Assembly: GCF_008704425.1 (NCBI RefSeq)
Contig: NZ_CP023696.1
Location: 3,334,501 to 3,398,500, forward strand
DNA from: Streptomyces fradiae ATCC 10745 = DSM 40063
GTDB lineage: Bacteria > Actinomycetota > Actinomycetes > Streptomycetales > Streptomycetaceae
Length of the DNA stretch: 64,000 nucleotides
Direction of reading: 5' to 3'
Below are positions 49,861-58,675 of this stretch, piece after piece; the stretch's first letter is position 1; every line of letters starts with the position of its first letter. The notes under the pieces are model-generated. The model was not told the origin of the DNA. It saw only the letters and a program-made list of their open reading frames with translations, and did not search any database. Both the position numbers and the translations under genes were made by a program.

Positions 49861-49880
49861 ACCAGGCGACCCGTGCCGGG

Positions 49881-51218
49881 TCAGCGGGTGGCGCCGATGA
49901 CGAGCCAGCGACCAGAGCGCATACGCAGCCAGAGCGTCGCCATCCGTGTGGTCATCATGAGGAGCATGGCCCACCAGAGCGCGGTGAGTCCGCCACCGAA
50001 GGCGGGAACCAGCAGGGCGACCGGAGCGAAGACCGCCAGGGTGACCACCATGGCCCCGGCGAGGTAGGGCCCGTCTCCCGCGCCCATCAGTACGCCGTCG
50101 AGGACGAAGACCACCCCGGCGACCGGCTGGGAGAGCGCGACGACCAGCAAGGCGGGCAGCAGGGTGTCCATCACGGCGTCGTCACTGGTGAAGAGCGGGA
50201 TGAAGAGCGGGCGGGCGATGACGACCAGGGCTCCGAGAACGATCCCCGAGGCGATGCCCCACTGCACCATCCGGCGGCAGACCGCGCGTGCCCCCTCCGT
50301 GTCGCCCGCGCCGAGGTAGCGGCCGATGATGGCCTGCCCCGCGATGGCGATCGCGTCGAGCGCGAAAGCCATCAGGCTCCAGAGCGACAGGATGATCTGG
50401 TGCGCGGCCACTGAGGTGTCACCGAGCCGTGCGGCGATGGCCGTCGCGATCATCAGTACGGCACGGAGGGAGAGCGTACGGATGAGGAGCGGGGTCCCGG
50501 CCCGGGCGCTGGCCCGGATCCCCGCGCTGTCGGGGCGGAGCGAGGCGCCGTGGCGCCGGGCCCCCCGGACGACCACGGTCAGGTAGGCGAGGGCCATGCC
50601 GCACTGGGCGATCACGGTCCCCCAGGCGGAGCCGGCGATCCCCAGCCCGACGCCGTAGACGAGTACGACGTTGAGGGCGGCGTTGGCGGTGAACCCGGCC
50701 ACCGCCACGTACAGGGGGGTCCTGGTGTTCTGGAGGCCCCGCAGGACTCCGGTGGCGGCGAGCACGACGAGCATCGCCGGGATGCCCAGGCTGGAGATCC
50801 GCAGATAGGTGACGGCGTGCGGGGCGGCGGTGCCGGAGGCTCCGAACGCTTCCACGACCCAGGGGGCGGAGGGGAGGGCGACGGCGATGACCGCCGTGCC
50901 GAGGAGGAGCGCGAGCCAGACGCCGTCCATGCCCTGGCGGATGGCGGCCGGGAGGTCGCCGGCGCCGACCCTCCGGGCGACGGCCGCCGTCGTGGCGTAG
51001 GCGAGGAAGACGAAGACGCTGACGGCGGTGGACAGCAGCGCCGCGGCGACGCCGAGTCCTGCCAGCTGAGCGGTACCCAGATGGCCGATGACCGCACTGT
51101 CGACGAGCACGAAGAGGGGCTCGGCGACGAGCGCCCCGAAGGCGGGGACGGCCAGTGCGAGGATCTCGCGGTCGTGTGAACGGCGGGTGGTGTCGGGCGT
51201 CGGCGAAGCCTGGGTCAT
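49881..51218 (-). CDS. MATE-family multidrug efflux transporter
   Basis: A 445-aa transporter with 12 predicted membrane helices in two MatE repeats (LALAVPAFGALVAEPLFVLVDSAVIGHLG opens the first). The family exports drugs using Na+ or H+ gradients; the substrate here is unknown, although DinF-like members of this lineage often sit near dnaB. Neither the ATG (51218) nor a TTG 3 codons earlier has a good ribosome site. It is divergent from dnaB. Confidence 0.9.
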   Translation of the reverse strand: MTQASPTPDTTRRSHDREILALAVPAFGALVAEPLFVLVDSAVIGHLGTAQLAGLGVAAALLSTAVSVFVFLAYATTAAVARRVGAGDLPAAIRQGMDGVWLALLLGTAVIAVALPSAPWVVEAFGASGTAAPHAVTYLRISSLGIPAMLVVLAATGVLRGLQNTRTPLYVAVAGFTANAALNVVLVYGVGLGIAGSAWGTVIAQCGMALAYLTVVVRGARRHGASLRPDSAGIRASARAGTPLLIRTLSLRAVLMIATAIAARLGDTSVAAHQIILSLWSLMAFALDAIAIAGQAIIGRYLGAGDTEGARAVCRRMVQWGIASGIVLGALVVIARPLFIPLFTSDDAVMDTLLPALLVVALSQPVAGVVFVLDGVLMGAGDGPYLAGAMVVTLAVFAPVALLVPAFGGGLTALWWAMLLMMTTRMATLWLRMRSGRWLVIGATR

Positions 51219-51643
51219 GACGCTCAATGTAATCGTCCACAGGTAAGAGATGCAATGAGTCTGTGGTCCTTACTGTGAAGCCCTGTGGCGGCGGCTCCCT
51301 GGGCTGTTTGCGCGGAACCCGGAGCGGGCGGCGAACTTTTTCTCCCCCACAGCCCGTGGACGGAGAAACTGCAGCTCAGGGCAGGTGCATGGGGCGGGCT
51401 ATGAGTTTGTCCACACAGCTGTCCCCCGGTCCGTGCACAGGATCAGGGCGGTTGTCCACAGCATCGTGGCGTTCACCCACAGGCCCTGTGGATAACCAGA
51501 TTGGCTGACGGTGCCGCGGGGCCTAACGTTGTCCGGCACCCGACGTGCCGCGAGGCGGAGTGGGTGCCTCTTACTTGTCAGCGCCGTGACGTAGAAAGAG
51601 TGACACGGCAAGGTCCGCGGTGCGGACGGGAGGAGGTGGGCCG
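51219..51643. other. MATE/dnaB divergent gap with a DnaA-box cluster
   Basis: This 425-bp gap holds no gene. Perfect DnaA boxes lie at 51407-51415 and 51452-51460 (TTGTCCACA) and at 51487-51495 (TGTGGATAA, reverse of TTATCCACA). Weaker ones are at 51233-51241 (TCGTCCACA) and 51431-51439 (CCGTGCACA). They precede dnaB by about 150-240 bp. Confidence 0.8.
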
Positions 51644-53143
51644 GTGACCATTCCGGAGCCATTGGACGACCCCTGGACCGACAGCGGCCCGAGCGACCGA
51701 CTGCCCGTCTCGCGGCGCGGCGCCGAAGCACCCGTGGGTGGTCGCGCCCGCGGCCGGGGCCGCGACGACCAGCACGAGCGCGGTGCCGAGAGCGGCCCCT
51801 GGGACAGCGGTGCCGGTGGCTTCGAACGGGTCCCGCCGCAGGACCTCGACGCCGAGCAGTCCGTCCTCGGCGGCATGCTCCTCTCCAAGGACGCCATCGC
51901 GGACGTCGTGGAGATCATCAAAGGCCACGACTTCTACCGTCCGGCCCACGAGACGATCTACCAGGCGATCCTCGACCTGTACGCCAAGGGCGAGCCGGCC
52001 GACCCCATCACCGTGGGCGCGGAACTCACCAAGCGCGGCGAGATCCACCGGGTGGGCGGTGCGTCGTACCTCCACACACTGGTGCAGTCCGTGCCGACCG
52101 CGGCCAACGCCTCGTACTACGCGGAGATCGTCCACGAGCGTGCGGTGCTGCGCCGGCTCGTGGAGGCCGGCACCAAGATCACGCAGATGGGATACGCGGC
52201 GGACGGGGACGTCGACGAGATCGTCAACCAGGCCCAGGCCGAGATCTACGCCGTCACGGAGCAGCGCACCAGCGAGGACTACCTGCCCCTCGGCGACATC
52301 ATGGAGGGCGCCCTCGACGAGATCGAGGCGATCGGTTCCCGCAGCGGCGAGATGACGGGTGTACCGACCGGGTTCACCGACTTCGACGCGCTGACCAATG
52401 GCCTCCACCCCGGTCAGATGATCGTCATCGCGGCCCGTCCCGCCATGGGCAAGTCCACCCTGGCACTGGACTTCGCCCGCGCCTGCTCGATCAAGCACAA
52501 CCTGCCAAGCGTGATCTTCTCCCTCGAGATGGGCCGCAACGAGATCGCGATGCGCCTGCTCTCCGCCGAGGCACGGGTGGCGCTGCACCACATGCGCTCC
52601 GGCACGATGACCGACGAGGACTGGACGAGACTGGCTCGGCGCATGCCCGACGTCTCGCAGGCCCCGCTCTACATCGACGACTCTCCGAACCTGTCGATGA
52701 TGGAGATCCGCGCGAAGTGCCGTCGGCTGAAGCAGCGCAACAACCTCAAGCTCGTGGTCATCGACTACCTCCAGCTCATGCAGTCCGGCGGCTCCCGTCG
52801 CGCCGAGAGCCGCCAGCAGGAGGTCTCGGACATGTCCCGTAACCTCAAGCTTCTCGCCAAGGAGCTGGAGGTCCCGGTCATCGCGCTGTCGCAGCTCAAC
52901 CGAGGTCCCGAGCAGCGCACGGACAAGAAGCCCATGGTCTCCGACCTGCGAGAGTCCGGCTCCATCGAGCAGGACGCCGACATGGTGATCCTGCTGCACC
53001 GGGAGGACGCCTACGAGAAGGAGTCCCCGCGCGCCGGCGAAGCCGACCTGATCGTGGCCAAGCACCGAAACGGCCCCACAGCGACCATCACCGTCGCCTT
53101 CCAGGGCCACTACTCCCGCTTCGTCGACATGGCCCAGACCTGA
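51644..53143 (+). CDS. dnaB: Replicative DNA helicase DnaB
   Basis: A 499-aa hexameric helicase. A disordered N-terminal extension (about 65 residues) is followed by the N-terminal domain (PPQDLDAEQSVLGGMLLSKDA) and the RecA-like core with Walker A ARPAMGKST (K270), Walker B LVVIDYLQLM and SRNLKLLAKELEVPVIALSQL. There is no intein. GTG 51644 has GGGAGGAGG upstream. The DUF721/DciA-like gene near 11.4 kb is the likely loader partner. Confidence 0.97.
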   Translation: MTIPEPLDDPWTDSGPSDRLPVSRRGAEAPVGGRARGRGRDDQHERGAESGPWDSGAGGFERVPPQDLDAEQSVLGGMLLSKDAIADVVEIIKGHDFYRPAHETIYQAILDLYAKGEPADPITVGAELTKRGEIHRVGGASYLHTLVQSVPTAANASYYAEIVHERAVLRRLVEAGTKITQMGYAADGDVDEIVNQAQAEIYAVTEQRTSEDYLPLGDIMEGALDEIEAIGSRSGEMTGVPTGFTDFDALTNGLHPGQMIVIAARPAMGKSTLALDFARACSIKHNLPSVIFSLEMGRNEIAMRLLSAEARVALHHMRSGTMTDEDWTRLARRMPDVSQAPLYIDDSPNLSMMEIRAKCRRLKQRNNLKLVVIDYLQLMQSGGSRRAESRQQEVSDMSRNLKLLAKELEVPVIALSQLNRGPEQRTDKKPMVSDLRESGSIEQDADMVILLHREDAYEKESPRAGEADLIVAKHRNGPTATITVAFQGHYSRFVDMAQT

Positions 53144-53314
53144 TCGGCCGTCACGTGCTGGACCTACGGGGTCGGACCCCGGCGCACAACGGCTGAGCCC
53201 TCGGCCCGGAGGCTTCGAGCCTGCGGAAGCGGCGGCTTCGTTCGATCGCCTTCCTACGAGGTCGCCGGGGCCGGACAGGGAGAAGGGCATGCCCACCCGA
53301 CTCGGAACGTGGCG

Positions 53315-53884
53315 TCAGGTGCAGGACGCGATGGTGGCCGCCGTCACGGCGGCCATCGTCGCCTGCATCTCGCGGATGGCCCGGCGAACGCCGTCGGCCG
53401 CCCACTGCCCCTCCGCGATGGCGGCCATCCTGGGTTCGATCTCCCTGCGGGGCACGCCGGGGAAGGCGGTGCCGTGCAGTCTGGCGCCGTGCAACAACGC
53501 GATCAGCGATGACGTGCGGTCGTCGGGGCGGGTGCCGTGCAGGACGACCCGCTCCAGCCGGTCGCGCAGCTCACGCTCCACGGTGCCGTCGGCCTCCGGG
53601 TAGCGGCGCACCGGGAAGAGCCCGAGTGCGCGGTGCCGTTCCTCGATGACCAGACCGCGCTCGCACAGGCTGACCACCGTGGCGCGGACGGAGGTCGTCT
53701 GGTCCTTCGCCAGCCATTCGGTGACCTTCGCGGAGCGGCGCCCACGGGCCCACGCACCGAGGCGGTGGAGCCTTTCGTCCAGGAGGCCCTCATGAGTCGG
53801 CGAGGTGTCGGCCACGGTCATCCGGGAGGACGCCCCCCCGCAGGCCATGAGGTTCCGCCCTGTGCGGTACACCTGGCCCATGAC
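53315..53884 (-). pseudogene. N-terminally shortened GPP34 (GOLPH3-like) protein
   Basis: A 189-aa reading frame resembling the C-terminal part of the GPP34/GOLPH3 family: EGLLDERLHRLGAWARGRR, EERHRALGLFPVRRYPEAD and the conserved PDDRTSSLIALLHGARL. The family's first about 60-70 residues (the LLLLALDP-type beginning) are missing and are not visible in any frame upstream, where the divergent serine hydrolase begins instead. ATG 53884 has GGAGG upstream and overlaps that gene's start by 5 bp. It is either a decayed remnant or a shortened functional version. Confidence 0.6.
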
Positions 53885-55250
53885 CTCATCCTCCGTACCG
53901 CTCCTGCCCTCCACGGAGCGCGCGTTGCTGCACCGGATCGCCGTGGCCCAGTCCGAGGGCCGGACGCCCTCCCTCGTCGGGGCGGTGGCCCGGAGCGGCC
54001 AGCTCGTCTGGACCGCTTCGCGAGGCGATGTCGCCTCACCGGCCGACACCCAGTACCGGGTGGGTTCGATCACGAAGACCTTCACCGCCGTCCTGGTGAT
54101 GCGGCTGAGGGATGAGGGGCTGCTCGATCTGGACGCCCCGTTGGAGAGGTACCTGCCCGGCACCGGGGTGGGCGACGTGACCGCGGCCCAACTGCTGTCT
54201 CACAGCGGCGGCCTCGCGGCCGAGACGCCGAGTCCCTGGTGGGAGCGGACACCCGGCGAGACGCGCCCCGACCTCGCCTCCGTACTCGGCGAGCGGCCGC
54301 TCGCGCACCCGCCGGGACGCCGCCACCACTACTCCAACACCGGCTACACCCTGCTCGGCTCGCTGGTCTCCGCGCTGCGCGGAACCTCCTGGGAGGAGTC
54401 ACTGCACGCGGAGATCCTCGAACCTCTGGGCATGGCCCGGACCACATCGCTCCCCGTGGCGCCGTACGCGACGGGCTGGGCGGTGCACCCCTGGGCTGAC
54501 GTGCTGCTGCCGGAGCCGGCCGAGGACCTGGGCCTGATGGCGCCCGCGGGTCAGTTGTGGTCGACGGCCACCGACCTCTGCCGCTTCGCCACCTTCCTCG
54601 CGGAGGGGGACGAACGGGTGCTGTCCCGTGAGTCGGTGCGGGAGATGCGGACGCCCGCGGCGCCACCCCTCGCGGGGGATGGGGACGGCGGCTACGGGCT
54701 CGGCGTGCAGCTGGCCCGGCGGGAGGGCCGGACGCTCGTCGGCCACTCCGGTTCCCTGCCCGGCTTCGTCGCCGGCCTGTGGACCAGCGTGGACGATGAT
54801 GTCGCCGCAGTGGTCCTGGCCAACGCCACCTCCGGGCCGCAGCCGGGTGCGCTCGCCGCGGACCTCGTACGGATCGTCGCCGAGGCGGAGCCTCGCCTTC
54901 CCGAACCCTGGCGGCCCCTGCCCCAGGTGGATCCGGATCTGCTGGCCCTCACCGGACCGTGGTACTGGGGCACCTACGCGTATGGGCTGAAGGTACGCGC
55001 GGACGGGGAAGTGGAGCTGCAGCCGCTCCGCGGTGCCGGGCGTGGCTCACGGTTCCGGCCGCGTCCGGACGGTACCTGGACCGGTCTCGACGGCTACTAC
55101 GACGGCGAGGTGCTGCGTGTGGTGCGCCGCCGGGACGGGTCGGTGAGCCACCTCGACCTCGGCTCGTTCGTCTTCACACGCGAGCCGTACGAGCCAGGTG
55201 ATGCCGTCCCGGGCGGGGTCGACGAGGGAGGATGGCGGGGTATGCCCTGA
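53880..55250 (+). CDS. Serine hydrolase (beta-lactamase/DD-peptidase-like)
   Basis: A 456-aa class C beta-lactamase-like protein. The catalytic SxxK is S63-I-T-K66 in YRVGSITKTFTAVL; YSN lies in HHYSNTGYTLLGS and the third motif is HSGSLPG. No signal peptide is seen, so it is probably cytoplasmic and acts as an esterase or peptidase rather than a resistance enzyme. A C-terminal beta domain (about 350-440) completes it. The ATG lacks a ribosome site but has TACACC 6 nt upstream, a hint of leaderless mRNA. Confidence 0.88.
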   Translation: MTSSSVPLLPSTERALLHRIAVAQSEGRTPSLVGAVARSGQLVWTASRGDVASPADTQYRVGSITKTFTAVLVMRLRDEGLLDLDAPLERYLPGTGVGDVTAAQLLSHSGGLAAETPSPWWERTPGETRPDLASVLGERPLAHPPGRRHHYSNTGYTLLGSLVSALRGTSWEESLHAEILEPLGMARTTSLPVAPYATGWAVHPWADVLLPEPAEDLGLMAPAGQLWSTATDLCRFATFLAEGDERVLSRESVREMRTPAAPPLAGDGDGGYGLGVQLARREGRTLVGHSGSLPGFVAGLWTSVDDDVAAVVLANATSGPQPGALAADLVRIVAEAEPRLPEPWRPLPQVDPDLLALTGPWYWGTYAYGLKVRADGEVELQPLRGAGRGSRFRPRPDGTWTGLDGYYDGEVLRVVRRRDGSVSHLDLGSFVFTREPYEPGDAVPGGVDEGGWRGMP

Positions 55251-55251
55251 G

Positions 55252-55265
55252 GTTTCACGTGAAAC
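55252..55265. other. parS site 9
   Basis: Perfect GTTTCACGTGAAAC between the convergent serine hydrolase and GNAT stops. Confidence 0.95.
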
Positions 55266-55269
55266 AGGC

Positions 55270-55722
55270 TCATAGCGCCAGCTTGAACCCGAGGTGCGAG
55301 GCGGTGAAGCCCAGGCGCTCGTAGAAGCGGTGGGCATCCGTACGGCTCACGTCCGAGGTGAGCTGGACGAGCGCGCAGTTCTGGCGGCGCGACTCCTCGA
55401 TGGCCCACTCGACAAGGACCGTCCCCAGCCCGGTCCCCCGGGCGTCGGCGTGCACCCGTACCGCCTCGATGAGCGAGCGGGTGGCGCCCCTTCGGGATAG
55501 GCCCGGTATGACGGTGAGATGGAGCGTGCCGACGACCTTGCCCTCGCGGACCGCGACCACCAGATGCTGGTGGGGGTCGGCAACCACTCGCTCGAAGGCG
55601 GAGAGGTAGGGGGCGAGGTCGTCGGGCGACTCCCGCTGGGCGCCGAGCGGGTCGTCGGCGAGCAGGGCCACGATGGCGGGTACATCGCTGGTCGTCGCAC
55701 GCCTGATCGCAAGATCACTCAT
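55270..55722 (-). CDS. GNAT-family N-acetyltransferase
   Basis: A 150-aa GNAT protein with AVRVHADARGTGLGTVLVEWAIEESRRQNC (acetyl-CoA loop RGTGLG) and HRFYERLGFTASHLGFKLAL at the end. Substrate is unknown. The ATG has no ribosome site; on the minus strand TAGGGT (55735-55730) lies 7 nt upstream with TTACCG 16 bp before it, so it is probably transcribed as a leaderless message. Confidence 0.9.
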   Translation of the reverse strand: MSDLAIRRATTSDVPAIVALLADDPLGAQRESPDDLAPYLSAFERVVADPHQHLVVAVREGKVVGTLHLTVIPGLSRRGATRSLIEAVRVHADARGTGLGTVLVEWAIEESRRQNCALVQLTSDVSRTDAHRFYERLGFTASHLGFKLAL

Positions 55723-55777
55723 GAGGTGGACCCTACCCGCCTGATCGGGGCCGGTAAGGCGAGCGGAACCGGCGGCG

Positions 55778-55791
55778 GTTTCACGTGAAAC
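55778..55791. other. parS site 10
   Basis: Perfect GTTTCACGTGAAAC in the gap between the GNAT and NUDIX genes. Confidence 0.95.
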
Positions 55792-55882
55792 ACGTCTCGG
55801 CGGCGAGGCCGGCTGGTCGGTTGCCGGCGTCCTCGGCCGCGTGTGCGCCCACTCCGTCTCGGTGACGTAAGCGAGGCCCCGT

Positions 55883-56362
55883 TCAGCCCAGGTCGGGGGC
55901 GTGCATCGCGCGTACGCCCTCGATGTTGCCGTCCAGGTAGTGGCGCAGCGACAGGGGGACGAGGTGCACGGCGGCGATGCCGACGCGGCTGAACGGCACG
56001 CGGACGATCTCGTACTCGCCGATCGGCTCCTCCACCTCGGGGCCGTGCCGCCGGCTCGGGTCCATGGACTCCAGGCGGCAGACGAAGAAGTGCTGCACCT
56101 TCACGCCGGAGACGCCGCCGTCCTCGATGTGCTCGACGGTGTCGACGAAGCAGGGCACCACATCCTCGATCTTCGCCCCGAGTTCTTCGTGAACCTCCCG
56201 GTGCAGGGCGTCCACCACGGTCGCGTCGCTCGGCTCGACGCCGCCGCCGGGCGTGACCCAGTAGGGGTCCATCCCCGCCTTGGTGCGCTTGATCAGGATC
56301 AGGTCGTCGCCGTCGAGGAGGATGGCCCGTGCCGTGCGCTTGACCACTGGACGTTCGGTCAT
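55883..56362 (-). CDS. NUDIX hydrolase
   Basis: A 159-aa NUDIX protein. The NUDIX box matches: GGGVEPSDATVVDALHREVHEELGA (G-x5-E-x7-REV-x-EE-x-G). It should hydrolyse a nucleoside diphosphate derivative; the substrate is unknown. ATG 56362 is chosen from the N-terminus MTERPVVKRTARAILL. No ribosome site is seen, and CATTTT lies 6 nt upstream, again suggesting a leaderless start. Confidence 0.92.
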   Translation of the reverse strand: MTERPVVKRTARAILLDGDDLILIKRTKAGMDPYWVTPGGGVEPSDATVVDALHREVHEELGAKIEDVVPCFVDTVEHIEDGGVSGVKVQHFFVCRLESMDPSRRHGPEVEEPIGEYEIVRVPFSRVGIAAVHLVPLSLRHYLDGNIEGVRAMHAPDLG

Positions 56363-56423
56363 GGCATGAAAATGGCCCGTCGCGTTCCGCTTGAAACGCC
56401 CGGCGGATGACGATCGCCGACCG

Positions 56424-57317
56424 TCACCAGCCGACCGCCGCGCGCAACAGGGCTTCGTGGGCCCGCGCGACATGGGTCAGGGCGAGCGCTCCTGCGCGCA
56501 CGACGAGGAAGTAGGTCCGCAGGGGCGGCACGGGCGGGTCCAGAAGCTCGACGAGGCGGCCCGACGCCAGGGCTTCCTCGCAGAGGTAGCGGGGGAGGAC
56601 GGCGAGGCCCGCACCCGAGGCGGCGCACTCCAGGACGGCGCGCAGGTCCGGGACCACGACCGTCGCGGAGGCGGCGGGCTTGGACTCGAGTACGGACGAC
56701 CAGTACCGGGTCACGAACGGCAGCGACTCGTGGACGTCCACTACCGGCAGCCGGTCCAGGCCTGAGCATGACGTGCCCAGCCGGTCCGACGCGGCGCGGG
56801 AGGCCCAGTGGGGGGCCGCCACCAGCACATGCTCCTCGTCGCACAGCGGGGTAGCCGCCAGCAGCCCGCCCCGCGGCCGCGCCGTGGACAGGACCAGGTC
56901 GTGGCGTCCGGCGGCCAACCCGTCGAGGGTCTCCTCTGGCCCGGTGAACAGGGAGGTCCGCAGTGCGAGGCCGTCGGCCACGAGCGGCGACAGCGCGGGT
57001 AACGCCCGGAGCGACAGGATCTCCGGGGGCCCGGCGAGATGGAGGGTGCGGCCCGCGATCCGCCCGTTCAGCCCGGTTTCGGTGATCTCGGCCAGCGCGT
57101 CCAGATGCGGGGCGGCCCGGTGGGCGAGCTCGTCGCCGACCGTGGTGGGCGTGACGCCCCGGGCCTGCCGCAGGAACAGCGGCCGGCCGAGCTGGCGCTC
57201 CAGCGTACGGATCTGGCTGGTCACCGCAGGCTGGGAGAGGCCGAGGAGGGCCGCGGCGCGAGTGAACGAGCCGGCGCGGTGCACCGTGACGAAGGTCCGC
57301 AGCAGGCCCAGATCCAT
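56424..57317 (-). CDS. LysR-family transcriptional regulator
   Basis: A 297-aa regulator. The HTH is FVTVHRAGSFTRAAALLGLSQPAVTSQIRTLERQLG (9-44), followed by a periplasmic-binding-like effector domain. The ATG has GAGGAGGGGC upstream. The LysR-type dyad at 57365-57382 lies about 50 bp before the start. No divergent gene is clearly present to the right (57383-57532), so its target may be itself or the NUDIX gene downstream. Confidence 0.93.
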   Translation of the reverse strand: MDLGLLRTFVTVHRAGSFTRAAALLGLSQPAVTSQIRTLERQLGRPLFLRQARGVTPTTVGDELAHRAAPHLDALAEITETGLNGRIAGRTLHLAGPPEILSLRALPALSPLVADGLALRTSLFTGPEETLDGLAAGRHDLVLSTARPRGGLLAATPLCDEEHVLVAAPHWASRAASDRLGTSCSGLDRLPVVDVHESLPFVTRYWSSVLESKPAASATVVVPDLRAVLECAASGAGLAVLPRYLCEEALASGRLVELLDPPVPPLRTYFLVVRAGALALTHVARAHEALLRAAVGW

Positions 57318-57364
57318 GCCCCTCCTCTTCCAGGACGGCCCCTCCTCTCCCGGGGGCCGTACAA

Positions 57365-57382
57365 CTATAAATATGTCGATAG
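57365..57382. promoter_or_regulatory. Probable LysR operator
   Basis: CTAT (57365-57368) and ATAG (57379-57382) are separated by 10 bp within an unusually AT-rich stretch; the dyad extends imperfectly outwards (CAACTAT / ATAGGTTG). This resembles a T-N11-A type LysR site. Confidence 0.5.
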
Positions 57383-57459
57383 GTTGCTGTCGCTAGCGTG
57401 ATTGGACACTGACGTACAGTCAACTAGCCTGGTTCAGAACGGGCTAAGGCATACAAGCG

Positions 57460-57498
57460 GGACGGTCCGAGCCACGAGGGGGGAGGCTCGGACCGTCC
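57460..57498 (-). terminator. Terminator after the cystathionine gamma-lyase-like gene
   Basis: A perfect 14-bp stem (57460-57473 / 57485-57498) with an 11-nt loop, 35 bp past the stop. Confidence 0.8.
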
Positions 57499-57532
57499 GT
57501 TCTCCACGGACGGGCCCGTCGGCTGCCGATCG

Positions 57533-58675
57533 TCAGTGCCGCTCGCCGGCCGCGTCCAGGGCGCGCAGCACGTCCGCGACGAGGTCGTCCGGGTCCTCCG
57601 CGCCCACCGAGAAGCGGATGAAGCCCGGCGGTACGGCATCGCCGCCCCACCGGCCGCGCCGCTCGGCCGTGGACCTCACACCGCCGAAGCTCGTCGCGTC
57701 GTCCACCAGGCGCAGAGCGTCGAGGAACCGCTCCGCGTGCTCCCGGCCGTCGAGGATGAACGACACGACCGACCCGAAGCGGCGCATCTGCCCGGAGGCG
57801 GTCTCGTGCGACGGGTCGTCCGGGAGCCCGGGGTATCGCAGCCCCGTGACGTCGTCGCGCACGGACAGCGCCCGCGCGAGGGCCAGCGCGTTGCCACACT
57901 GCCGGTCGATCCGCAGCTGGAGCGTCGCGAGCGACCGGTGAGCGAGCCATGCCTCCATGGGGCCGGGGATGGCGCCGACGATCTTCCGCCAGTGTCGTAC
58001 ACCGGCGGCCAGCCCCGGGTCGCGGCAGGCGACATGGCCGAGGAGGATGTCGCCGTGTCCGGTCATGCCCTTGGTGTCGCTGGCCACCGAGAAGTCGGCG
58101 CCGAGCGCGAGAGGCCGCTGCCCGAGCGGTGTGGCGAGCGTGTTGTCGACGGCGACCAGGGCGCCGGCCCCGCGGGCCGCCGCGACCATCCGCCTGATGT
58201 CGCACACGTCGAGGCCGGGGTTGGACGGAGTCTCCAGCCACAGCAGCCTGGCGCCGTCCAGGACCGCCAGCTGGGCATCGCCGCCGGTAGGCGCGGTCCG
58301 CACCTCGATCCCGTACGCCTCCAGCTGGGCCCGTACGAGTGGGAGCGCCTGGTAGCCGTCCGCCGGGAGCACCACGGCGTCGCCCGCCTTGAGCTGCGAG
58401 AACAGCACCGCGGAGATCGCGGCCATACCGGAGGCGAAGACCACGGTCTCCACCGCGTCGTCCCCTGGCGCCTCCAGCTCGCCGACCGCCCGCTCCAGGA
58501 GCGTCCATGTCGGATTCTCGTCGCGTCCGTACGTGTACGGGCCGGTGGGCTCTCCGGGCAGGTGGAAGTGCGCGGCGAAGACCGGGCCGGGCAGTGTCGG
58601 CTCGTACTTCCGGGGCTCGGGCAGGCCGGCGCGTACGGCGCGGGTGCCGTCGCCCCAGTCGGGGAGCGCCTCCAT
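57533..58675 (-). CDS. Cystathionine gamma-lyase-like PLP enzyme
   Basis: A 380-aa Cys/Met metabolism PLP enzyme. The PLP lysine is K202 in SVASDTKGMTGHGD; VVFASGMAAISAVLFSQL and WLETPSNPGLDVCDI are typical. It probably splits cystathionine or methionine-type thioethers, but the family is broad. The ATG overlaps the stop of the holin-like gene by 1 nt (TGATG), so they are translationally coupled. Confidence 0.88.
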   Translation of the reverse strand: MEALPDWGDGTRAVRAGLPEPRKYEPTLPGPVFAAHFHLPGEPTGPYTYGRDENPTWTLLERAVGELEAPGDDAVETVVFASGMAAISAVLFSQLKAGDAVVLPADGYQALPLVRAQLEAYGIEVRTAPTGGDAQLAVLDGARLLWLETPSNPGLDVCDIRRMVAAARGAGALVAVDNTLATPLGQRPLALGADFSVASDTKGMTGHGDILLGHVACRDPGLAAGVRHWRKIVGAIPGPMEAWLAHRSLATLQLRIDRQCGNALALARALSVRDDVTGLRYPGLPDDPSHETASGQMRRFGSVVSFILDGREHAERFLDALRLVDDATSFGGVRSTAERRGRWGGDAVPPGFIRFSVGAEDPDDLVADVLRALDAAGERH

